The notes below the pieces were generated by a model. The model was not told the origin of the DNA, did no database searches, and saw only the letters and a program-made list of their open reading frames with translations. From contig JANOHV010000235.1 in NCBI GenBank assembly GCA_031406795.1, forward strand, positions 1 to 21,514: 21,514 nt of DNA, in the 5' to 3' direction. Position numbers and translations under genes: made by a program. Origin of the DNA: DATDCY01 sp031406795 [NCBI: Candidatus Rokuibacteriota bacterium]. GTDB lineage: Bacteria > JAUVQV01. Positions 7,360 to 14,736 of the stretch are shown here, piece after piece; within the stretch, counting starts at the first letter, position 1, and each line of letters begins with the position of its first letter.

Positions 7360-7433
7360 GGAGGGAATCAACCCCGCCCCGACAACGGCCGCGCGCTCTC
7401 GCAGGGGAAGGGTTCACCCCCTCCCGCGGCACT

Positions 7434-7673
7434 TTAACCTACCTTTTCGCGCAGCCACTCCTGTATCAGGGAATCCTCGCTCCGGTGCGCCTTGCGGGCT
7501 GCATCCTGGATCTTCCGGAAAAGCTTCAACTCGACGCCGATGTACTTGCGCTTCGGAATACTGACCTTGAGATCCACCACTTCGGTCGCCCCGGCGGATT
7601 CGAAGAGATCGTGAGTATCGAAGAAATCCCCGGCCTCCGCGAGTGTCAGATTCTTCCCCTTACTTTTTTTCAT
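7434..7673 (-). CDS. CopG/BrnA-type antitoxin
   Basis: A 79-residue putative antitoxin. The N-terminal part has the FFDTHDLFE motif (17-25) typical of CopG-type antitoxins that partner BrnT toxins. The C-terminal half (KRKYIGVELKLFRKIQDAA, then SEDSLIQEWLREKVG) reads as a DNA-binding ribbon-helix-helix. It would neutralise the toxin and repress the operon. The ATG at 7673 lies inside the toxin's last codons (14-base overlap), the toxin-then-antitoxin order typical of BrnTA. The overlap contains an A7 run shared by both frames. It is the last gene of the island on this side. No convincing terminator follows. Confidence 0.82.
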   Translation of the reverse strand: MKKSKGKNLTLAEAGDFFDTHDLFESAGATEVVDLKVSIPKRKYIGVELKLFRKIQDAARKAHRSEDSLIQEWLREKVG

Positions 7674-7950
7674 GGCGCCTGCGCTCCCTTTGGTTCATCT
7701 CCCGCGCGGTGACGATCAAGGCCCTGTTGACAGCTTTCCTGATAAAGAACACGGAAAGCCGGCGCCCAGCCTTCGTCTCACCGAAGGCATTATACAGGTC
7801 CTCACCCTCGACTGTCCCGCTCTCCCACCGAAAAATCCGGCAGCGCCCTTTGAGGACTTCCTCAACCTCGTTGGGGAGAACAGCGTGCTTCCAGGCGAGC
7901 TTCTCAACAACCGGATCCAACCATACGATCTCAGTGATTCTGTTTGGCAC
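7660..7950 (-). CDS. BrnT-like ribonuclease toxin
   Basis: A 96-residue protein matching the BrnT toxin family, RelE-fold ribonucleases that halt translation. Visible family pattern: an early Trp/Asp segment (EIVWLDPVVEKLAWKH, 8-22), a central hydrophobic strand (RRLSVFFIRKAVNRALIVTA), and the C-terminal AREMNQRERRRHEKK (82-96), matching the family's ARxxxxxERRRYE ending. It begins with GTG at 7950, supported by a GGAAG site 6 bases upstream. The overlapping antitoxin and intact reading frame suggest a functional pair. This contrasts with the two broken genes immediately upstream. Confidence 0.8.
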   Translation of the reverse strand: MPNRITEIVWLDPVVEKLAWKHAVLPNEVEEVLKGRCRIFRWESGTVEGEDLYNAFGETKAGRRLSVFFIRKAVNRALIVTAREMNQRERRRHEKK

Positions 7951-8113
7951 GTCATACTTCCTTCAGGTATCCGAATAACCTCTCAACTTCCGCCTCGGTG
8001 CGGATCGTCTTGTGGAATACCTGGTGCTTCCACGTCTGTCTTGCCTCAATCGGACTCAGTGCCGCCCTTTCGGGACTTATCGGCAGAAGTGTAGCGAGGC
8101 GGGACGTGAAAGT
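7951..8113 (-). other. Start-less open frame between the helicase pseudogene and brnT
   Basis: From the TAG of the DUF2075 gene the same frame stays open for 53 codons to a TGA that ends one base before the brnT GTG. It contains no ATG, GTG or TTG. The second half looks protein-like (RQTWKHQVFHKTIRTEAEVE...), but I recognise no family. It may be a gene remnant, or a region holding the toxin promoter; I see no clear -10/-35 pair. Confidence 0.35.
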
Positions 8114-10283
8114 CTAAGGTGTCTTCTGAACCCTCAGGCACTCCTCGATGTATCTTCTGGTCTCGTCGTCTTCAAACCAACAGTACACCCCGCGGATCGC
8201 CCGGGTCAGGAGGATTCTATACCCCTGGAGCAGCTTATCCCGCAAGTCCCGATGTGCCGGGCCGTCAGGATCCTCCTCCTTCTTGGCGCGCTGGATGTGG
8301 CGGGTCAAGCCGCTCTCATGGACCTGTGCGGAATCAACACGCCACAACGCCTTTTGCCGCAGTACATCCTTGAACCAGAGAAGTCCGATGAAGTCGTAAT
8401 CGAAACCTCGAACCGTGTAACGACATCCCACCTCGGACAGAGGATCTTCACCCATCTTTGTGCCAGGAAGTCCCTGTACAAAACCGGCGTACCCATGCTT
8501 CAGATCACGGTGATTCCAGATTCGGCTCCAAAAGACCGGCTTGCCGTTTTCGACCCAGGAGATATGAAAATCCATGTTCTTAGCCGGGAGGCCGTGCGGT
8601 AGGGTGGCTTTTCCCGTGACCCACTTCCGCGCATACGAGGCCACAATGCGAGCGGTATGCCCACCGTCCAGCTTCTCCCGCAGTCGCTGTTCGAGTCCCT
8701 TCAGCGTTTCGCACACTTGGAACTCGAAAATCGGGTTTCCTTGAGCCGCAGCAATGCCTGCTTGATACTGTATGGTGGGTTCCGCAGCCACGGGGGTCCC
8801 ACCGGCGACATGGAGCCCGTCCTGCTGTTGAAAAGTCGCCAAGCTCCTGCAACTTGGAGCCGGGACTCCATCGAGAACCGCCTCCACCCATGACACGTAC
8901 TCCGCAGATCCCCCACACCGGAATTGTGCCCCATCGAGGCTTACGGCGGGCAGCACCTCGGCTCCGAGTTCTTTCGCCCACTGTGTTATTTCTGCGACCG
9001 TTGTCGTCTCCCGCTCGCGAAAACTCTGCTTGCCGTCGAGCAGAAACACACTGACAACCGAGCCCCTGATGATGTGGTAGCCAAGCGGACCGAACTGTAC
9101 GGGAAAGCCGAACTGGCCACGGGCATCCGAATGCTCCGGATTAATGAGGGCGTGCGCCTCGTCGACAATTGACACGAGGTAGGCATCGTCATCAAGCCTT
9201 GCGTGCAGGCCCTACTTTCGGGACAAGTCGATGTTCTCGCGCCAGTTCACGATACCGTCGAATTGTCCAGGATAGTCCTTTTTCATCTTGCCGATATCGT
9301 GGGTCGTGTACGGACAGTATCCGGTGGCTTTCTTGACGACCCCCGCCGCCGCCCGATCACCCGAAGCGCGGGAGAACAGCGTCTTCCAGTTGTGTTCCTG
9401 TGCCGTTGACGTGCTGGTCACCACCACATCACCTTCGCGCAAGTCGCTCATCTGCACGAGAGACGCCCAGAGCCGAGCGGCAATCACTGATTTTCCGGAA
9501 CCAGGGGGGCCTTCGATGATCACCACGATCTTCCGCGGTGTCTTCGCCAGTTGCTGCTCATCAAACAAAGCGTGGCGCACCGCCGCGAGTGCCGCAGCAT
9601 GGCCAAGCCGCTGGTGATCCAGAAGTTCGAACGGCGTGCTGTGCGCATCCGAGAGCTGCGCGCCGATCTGACGGACGAAGCCCCGGGATTGACGGTACCC
9701 CCCACGATCGAATGCAACCGCAAATGCTTCATCGGGCTGCGGGATGCGTCCCGCAAGATAGGAGCCGAAGCGATCCGCAACTCGAGATAGGCACCATAGA
9801 AGGCATCCTTCGTGAAGACTACGCACCCGTCCACCTGGGCACCATGATCCAGTACGGCATCATGGTACCGGCGACAGTATTCAGCGTATCCCTTCACCTG
9901 ATCCGAAGGATGAAGGGCTGGCGCCCCCTGTCGAACCATCAGGCCCTCGAGAGATCCCGCCCTATCGCTGCGCGTCGTCCAGTTCTTCAGCTCGACGATG
10001 ACAGCGCACGGACCGCCCGTCGATCGTCCCAGCGGCACCATGTCGCACCATGATGACGAAGCCGGAAGTCGGTATTCCAGTTCTAACCGACCCCGGCCGC
10101 CGAAGTAGACATGCGCATCCTGAAGGACGGTGCGCTGAACATGGTGTCGACAGCCGCAAAGGATTCCTGCCAGGCCTGGGCTTCTGCGCTGCCGTAGCGC
10201 CCCGTCAAGTTCTGGAGATCACGCACGAGCCCCGGCAGGGCACCACGGACCCGGCTTCTGAATTCGGCGACGGTTAACAGCAT
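8114..10283 (-). pseudogene. Broken DUF2075 (Schlafen-group-3-like) nuclease-helicase gene
   Basis: Conceptual product of about 723 residues. The N-terminus (MLLTVAEFRSRVRGALPG) leads into a PD-(D/E)xK-like nuclease: ELEYRLP, then WCDMVPLG, then VELKNW (ELK at 9985-9993). A superfamily 1-type helicase follows: Walker A GPPGSGKS (9488-9511), DEAH box (9152-9163), LLDGKQS (about 9026-9037), the motif V region CRYTVRGFDYDFIGL, and the motif VI region LLTRAIRG (about 8190-8217). The frame is broken at about 10123 and 9782, each best repaired by adding one base, and by an in-frame TAG at 9212-9214. The ATG at 10283 follows the TPR gene stop by 10 bases. DUF2075 is the Schlafen group 3 helicase family by name; any role in DNA or RNA defence here is inference. 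Confidence 0.82.
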
Positions 10284-10293
10284 TGCGATGCCG

Positions 10294-12008
10294 TCACAGG
10301 CCGGCCTCGAACATCGCGACGGCCTGGCGATACTCCTCGTGCAGTGAAATCCCGGCTCGACCCTTTTGAACCCTACGTACATCAGGCACATCAGCTGCAG
10401 ACCGGAGAATGTCTCACCGGGCAGAGAATTCAGCGAATACTGTTGCGCCGGCGATGCGTAATCCAGTCCGGAGCGGCCCAGCACCGCTATCTCGAAGGCG
10501 ATCTCCCGGATCCGGGTTTTGGTCAGACCGGCAAAGCGACGCAATGCCCCAATCAGGTACATGACCGCCGCCGGAGCCTTCTCGCTGAGCAAGGCGGGGT
10601 TGGTCGTCCCCTCCTTACGGTCGGCTAAATGCTCCTTGATCGTCCAGGGTCCGGGGTCCTCGAGCCAGCGGAACCGACCCTGCATGCCGAGCCGGTCCGC
10701 AAATTCATCGACAAAGTCATACTCGTCTCCGGGCGCAAGGCCTTCCGCACGGGATTTCCAGAACCCGTAGAGTTCCCGGGAGACCTTCGAACCCTCAAAG
10801 TGCGCGTAAGGAGTGAAATGGGCGGTCGTGCCTTCAAAGAGTTCGTCGAGAAAGAGCGCGTACGCGCCGTTGATCGCGTCGTTGATCGCGAGAATCCGCC
10901 GCGGCGCGATACTGCGGGCCTCCTGATTGAGCGTGGCAGCAAGCGCCTCGGACGCCAGCAGATGCAGACCGCAGAATTGCGCGTGACGGAGCGCGGGGAG
11001 ATCGCGGCGAATTCGACGCTCGATGAGCATGTCGATCGGCGCATTGAAGAGCAGGCCGCAAGCGCCCTTGACCATCTTTTCAAAGAAGCCCGCGATCTCA
11101 CCTCCCTGCATCCCCCGCTTGCGCAAACGGTTCGTGTCGCTGTGGCAGGAGTCGCAAGCCCGGCTCGAGATCATCCTTAAAACGCAGCGTCGCGTCGCGA
11201 GCAGATTCCTGCGAGTGCTCTGCAAGCCGGGATTCGATCCTGAGATACGACTTGCGCGCATCCGTGTAGATGGGAACAGTGCGCGCATCCGCCCGGTCAG
11301 CTTCGACAAAGAGTCGCTCGAGCGCGGCGGACGCCTCCTGATACCGCGAAAGCAACTCCAGTGCCCGAGCGCGGCCGAGGTGGCCATTGGGGAACGCGGG
11401 TGCGGCATCGACCACCCTGCTGAATACGTCCAGAGCATCGAGAGCGCAATCTTTTTCGAGAAAGAGCACCCCGAGGCCATTGAGCGCCCAGGGGTCTTTC
11501 GGCGCAACCTGCAGGGCGCAGAGAAAATGCTGCTCGCCCCGGTCCAGATTGCGGTCTCGCTTCACGAACGAATTCGCCATGACCACGTGCGCCCAGGGAT
11601 CCTGCGGATTGAGCAGCAGAACTTCGCGCAGAAGCGTACGTGCCTTCTGATGGTCACCAAGTTCGAAGTACACCATCGCCAGATCCCGCCGCGTCTCCAG
11701 GCGACCCGGATCCGCTGCGAGAGCCTTTGCATAGAGATCACACGCTCGTTTGTAGTCGCCGCGGAGCGATGCCTCTGACGCCTTTGACGCGGCTTTCGTC
11801 GCCCTCACCAGCTCAATGTCGCCGGGTTCCGGAACAGCAATGTCCAGAAGATCCCCTTCGGCAGACACCTGGATTCCTTCCCCAAGAAATGATACTCGTT
11901 ACGCAGACGGTCCTGGTCTATAGGGTCAGCCCACACTCGACCTGAGGCATCCTCGCCGGGGAGAGAACGCACCGCAGCAAGCGAAACCGTGAAATGGTGG
12001 CGATTCAT
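10294..12008 (-). pseudogene. Broken TPR-repeat protein gene, first gene of the TPR-DUF2075 operon
   Basis: Conceptual product of about 571 residues. A unique N-terminus (MNRHHFTVSLAAVRSLPG) is followed by tandem TPRs (YKRACDLYAKALAADPG, QKARTLLREVLLLNPQDP, ALDALDVFSRVVDAAP). The C-terminal half is a helical region I cannot assign, containing LLFNAPIDMLIERRI, APRRILAINDAINGAYALF and FRWLEDPGPW; I see no catalytic motif. Frame breaks are at 11880-11883 (a G4 run where G5 restores the frame), 11112-11116 (G5 where G4 restores it), and about 10351-10355. Repairing the last gives a natural end, HEEYRQAVAMFEAGL then TGA, 10 bases before the next gene. The gene is lower in GC than its flanks. Confidence 0.78.
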
Positions 12009-12132
12009 ATCAGCGCAATTTTCTTTCTTCCTCGACACAAATCACATTGCCGGTGGCGCTGGCACATACCGGCATTGAGGGAGTGTATCGGAAATACTTT
12101 GCTCTGATAAGGCATTCCTACACAGCCACAAA

Positions 12133-12176
12133 GGTCAGTACTGGCGAATAAGCCGCTGCATCGCATAGTATTGACC
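12133..12176. repeat. Inverted repeat near the island edge
   Basis: GGTCAGTACT (12133-12142) and AGTATTGACC (12167-12176) are inverted copies with one mismatch, which pairs as G-U in RNA read from the plus strand. The spacer is 24 bases. It could be an operator of the minus-strand island operon or an end of the inserted DNA. Confidence 0.5.
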
Positions 12177-12286
12177 ACATGAACGTCGTAACAGGACCAT
12201 TTCATCCCGAGCCTTGGGGCGGGGGCGGCGCGGTGACGGGTGGCCGCGTGGCGGAGCGCGAGGGCACCTGGGCGACCGCACCGGAG

Positions 12287-12349
12287 CGTCCCCGCAGGGG
12301 CGAAGGGTGCTGTCCGAGCCCCGCCCGGCGGGGCGAGTTGCACGCTTCG
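12287..12349. other. Possible structured RNA or DNA element upstream of rsmD
   Basis: A CCCC-GCA-GGGG hairpin (12290-12300) is followed by arms CGAAGGGTGC (12301-12310) and GCACGCTTCG (12340-12349), complementary at 9 of 10 positions. These enclose a perfect 7-base-pair hairpin (GCCCCGC-CCG-GCGGGGC, 12318-12334). Chance pairing is easy in such GC-rich DNA, so this is tentative. Confidence 0.3.
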
Positions 12350-12458
12350 AGCGCAGGTGCGGGCAAGCCCAGGTCGAGCGCGCAGCTGGCGGCCGCACGG
12401 CGCCGCACCGCCACCGCCCTCTGCACGGTCTCATCCCGCACCCCTGCCCGGTGACGCC

Positions 12459-13025
12459 ATGAGCCTGCGCATCACCGCCGGGGAATTTCGCGGCCGCACC
12501 ATTCACACCGTGCCGGGGCCGGCCGTCCGGCCGAGCCCCGCGATGCTGCGCGAGGCGCTCTTCAACATCATCGGGCCGCGCATCGCCGGCAGCCGCTTCC
12601 TCGATCTGTGCGCCGGCAGCGGCGCGGTCGCCATCGAGGCGCTCAGCCGCGGCGCGGCGCATGCGACTCTGGTCGACAATCACCCCGCAGCCCTCGCCGT
12701 CATCCGCCGCAACCTCGAGGCGCTCGGCGCCCTCGAGCGCGCGGCGATCCTGCGCCGCGACGCCATCCGCGCCCCCGACGATCTGGCGCGCCGCGGCGAG
12801 CGCTTCGACTTCGCCTTCCTCGACCCGCCCTACGACACCGGCACCGCCGCCGCCTGCGTGCACGCCGCGGGGCTGCGTGCTATCATTCCCGCCCGGTGCC
12901 GCCTGTACGTCCAGCACCGGCGCGGCACGGCGTTCCCCGCGGCCCCCGGCTGGCGGCTCGCCGACGAGCGGCGGTTCGGCGACACGATGCTGACGATTTT
13001 CGAACGCGAGGAGGATGGCGCATGA
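12459..13025 (+). CDS. rsmD: 16S rRNA (guanine966-N2)-methyltransferase
   Basis: Methylates G966 of 16S rRNA in the small ribosomal subunit using S-adenosylmethionine. It has 188 residues, the usual length. The N-terminal ITAGEFRGRTI (5-15) and RPSPAMLREALFNII (24-38) match the family, the SAM-binding loop is FLDLCAGSGAVAIEALSRGA (47-66), and the catalytic DPPY is at 122-125. The frame is open upstream to 12240, but the ATG at 12459 starts exactly at the family N-terminus. The stop overlaps the coaD start (ATGA). RsmD next to CoaD is a widely conserved pairing. Confidence 0.94.
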   Translation: MSLRITAGEFRGRTIHTVPGPAVRPSPAMLREALFNIIGPRIAGSRFLDLCAGSGAVAIEALSRGAAHATLVDNHPAALAVIRRNLEALGALERAAILRRDAIRAPDDLARRGERFDFAFLDPPYDTGTAAACVHAAGLRAIIPARCRLYVQHRRGTAFPAAPGWRLADERRFGDTMLTIFEREEDGA

Positions 13026-13546
13026 GACGCTCCGGGATCTACCCCGGGACCTTCGACCCGATCACCAATGGGCATCTCGACCTGATCCACCGCTGGCGCG
13101 CGGTGTTCGACCGCGTCGTCGTCGCGGTCGCCCGCAATCCCCAGAAGGGACCGCTCTACCCCGCGAAAGAGCGCCTGGCCATGGCGCGCGAGGCCGTCGG
13201 CGACGACCCGGGGATCGAAGTCGTCCTTTTCGACGAACTCCTGATCGACTTCGCGCGGAAGCACGACTGCATCGCGATCCTGCGCGGCCTGCGCGCGGTC
13301 TCGGACTTCGAGTACGAACTCCAGATCGCCCTGACCAACCGCCAGTTGCGCCCGGAGATCGAGACCATCTTTCTCGCCCCGAGCATCCACTACATCTACC
13401 TCTCCTCGAGCATCGTCAAGGAGATTGCCAGCTACGGCGGGCCGGTATCGGCGCTCGTCCCGCCGGTCGTCGAGAAGCGCCTGCGCGCCAGCTACGGCAC
13501 GCGCAGCGCCGGCCGCACCCGCAGAACGAAAGGACCAGCGCTATGA
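13022..13546 (+). CDS. coaD: Phosphopantetheine adenylyltransferase
   Basis: Transfers AMP from ATP to 4'-phosphopantetheine, the penultimate step of coenzyme A synthesis. It has 174 residues; the family norm is about 160, the excess being a basic C-terminal tail (GRTRRTK...). The nucleotidyltransferase motif is GTFDPITNGH (9-18), with RGLRAVSDFEYE (88-99) and YLSSSIVKEIA (126-136) also in place. A GAGGAGG site lies 7 bases before the ATG, inside rsmD. The gene overlaps both neighbours by 4 bases, so all three are coupled. Confidence 0.96.
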   Translation: MRRSGIYPGTFDPITNGHLDLIHRWRAVFDRVVVAVARNPQKGPLYPAKERLAMAREAVGDDPGIEVVLFDELLIDFARKHDCIAILRGLRAVSDFEYELQIALTNRQLRPEIETIFLAPSIHYIYLSSSIVKEIASYGGPVSALVPPVVEKRLRASYGTRSAGRTRRTKGPAL

Positions 13547-14736
13547 AACTCACCAGCCGCCTCTCGGAAATCGTCCCCTCGGCCACGCTCGCGCTGACCG
13601 CCAAGGCGCGCGCGCTGCAACAGCAGGGAGTGGATATCGTGGGCTTCGGCGCCGGCGAGCCGGACTTCGACACGCCGGCCCCGATCAAGCAGGCCGCCAT
13701 CGACGCGCTCGAGGCCGGCTTCACCAAGTACACGCCGACCGCCGGCATCCCGGAGTTGCGCGAAGAGATCTGCCGCAAGCTGCTCGAGGACAACTCCCTG
13801 GCCTACGAGCCGGCCCAGATCCTCGTATCCTGCGGCGCGAAGCACTCGCTCTTCAACTTCTTCCAGGCGGCGCTCGACCCCGGCGACGAGGTGCTCATCC
13901 CCGCCCCCTACTGGGTCTCCTACCCGGAAATGGTGCGGCTCGCCGGCGGGCGCCCCGTCTTCGTTCCGTCCGACGAGAAGGAGGGGTTCCGCCTGTTGGC
14001 CGACGCCGTGCGCCCCCTGATCACGCCCCGCACGAAGGTTCTGATCGTGAACTCGCCCTCGAATCCCACCGGCTGCGGGCTCGAGCGCATGGAACTCGAA
14101 GCGCTGGCGGCGCTGGCCGTCGAACGCGACCTCTTCGTAGTCTCCGACGAGATCTACGAGCCGCTCACCTACGACGGCTTCCGGCACGTTTCGATCGCCT
14201 CGCTCGGGCCGGAGATCAAGAGACGCACGCTCGTGGTCAACGGCTTCTCCAAGGCCTACTCGATGACGGGGTGGCGGCTTGGCTATGCGGCCGGCGAAAA
14301 GGCGGTCATCGCCGCGATGACCACGGTGCAGGACCACAGCACGAGCAACGCCACGTCCTTCGCCCAGAAAGGCGCGGTCGCGGCGCTGCGCGGCCCGAAG
14401 GAGACGCTCCAGGGGTGGGTGCTCGAGTTTTCTGCGCGCAAGGACCACATTGCGCAATTGCTCAGGCGCATCCCCGGCGTGAGCCTCCCGGAGCCCCAGG
14501 GGGCGTTCTACGCCTTCGCGAACTTTTCGGCTTACTTCGGGCGTACGGCGGGGGGGAACCCGATCGCCGGCTCCGCGGCGCTGTCGGACTACCTGCTCTC
14601 GGCGGCACAGGTGGCGATCGTCCCCGGAACGGCATTCGGTTCGGATGAGCATCTGCGCTTCTCGTTCGCGCTCTCGCGCGAGCGGATCGGGGCCGGGATC
14701 GAACGGGTGGCGGCGGCTCTCGGCGAGCTCTGCTAA
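13543..14736 (+). CDS. Class I PLP-dependent aminotransferase (aspartate-type)
   Basis: A fold-type I aminotransferase of 397 residues, most like the class I gamma aspartate aminotransferases (AspC/AspB). Visible active-site residues: GAGEPDFDTP (37-46), Tyr123 and Trp124 in APYWVSYPE, Asn174 in NSPSNPTG, Asp202 and Tyr205 in SDEIYEP, the PLP lysine Lys237 in NGFSKAYSMTGWRLGY, and the substrate-carboxylate arginine Arg372 in LRFSFALS. It likely moves amino groups between glutamate and oxaloacetate, though aromatic or prephenate substrates cannot be excluded. An AAAGGA site precedes the ATG, which overlaps the coaD stop. Its TAA overlaps the stop of the convergent beta-lactamase-fold gene. Confidence 0.92.
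   Translation: MKLTSRLSEIVPSATLALTAKARALQQQGVDIVGFGAGEPDFDTPAPIKQAAIDALEAGFTKYTPTAGIPELREEICRKLLEDNSLAYEPAQILVSCGAKHSLFNFFQAALDPGDEVLIPAPYWVSYPEMVRLAGGRPVFVPSDEKEGFRLLADAVRPLITPRTKVLIVNSPSNPTGCGLERMELEALAALAVERDLFVVSDEIYEPLTYDGFRHVSIASLGPEIKRRTLVVNGFSKAYSMTGWRLGYAAGEKAVIAAMTTVQDHSTSNATSFAQKGAVAALRGPKETLQGWVLEFSARKDHIAQLLRRIPGVSLPEPQGAFYAFANFSAYFGRTAGGNPIAGSAALSDYLLSAAQVAIVPGTAFGSDEHLRFSFALSRERIGAGIERVAAALGELC

Larger units (their letters stand above)
12009..12458. other. 450-base intergenic region at the right edge of the island
   Basis: No convincing gene. The left part (12009-12180) is AT-richer and should hold the promoter of the minus-strand TPR operon, but I find no clear -10/-35 pair; it also holds the inverted repeat at 12133-12176. 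The right part (about 12190-12458) is extremely GC-rich and contains several short hairpins between 12287 and 12370. The composition change near 12185 probably marks the island boundary. Confidence 0.6.

Noticed and set aside
7393-7430. Hairpin after tldD as a terminator (GGGGAAGGG...CCCCCTCCC)
   Set aside because: Two internal mismatches and no T run follow it on either strand.
8114-9214. Amber recoding (for example pyrrolysine) to explain the in-frame TAG
   Set aside because: TAG is used as the ordinary stop of purB, the kinase, fluC, the cupin and others here. The gene also has two frameshifts that recoding would not explain.
11098-11868. A complete separate 256-residue TPR gene starting at the GTG at 11868
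   Set aside because: The TPR frame continues upstream into another frame with a natural N-terminus (ATG at 12008), and downstream beyond a G-run frameshift; both ends look truncated.
12240-12458. N-terminal extension of rsmD
   Set aside because: It lies in the hairpin-rich GC region and has no match to the RsmD N-terminus, which begins at the ATG at 12459.
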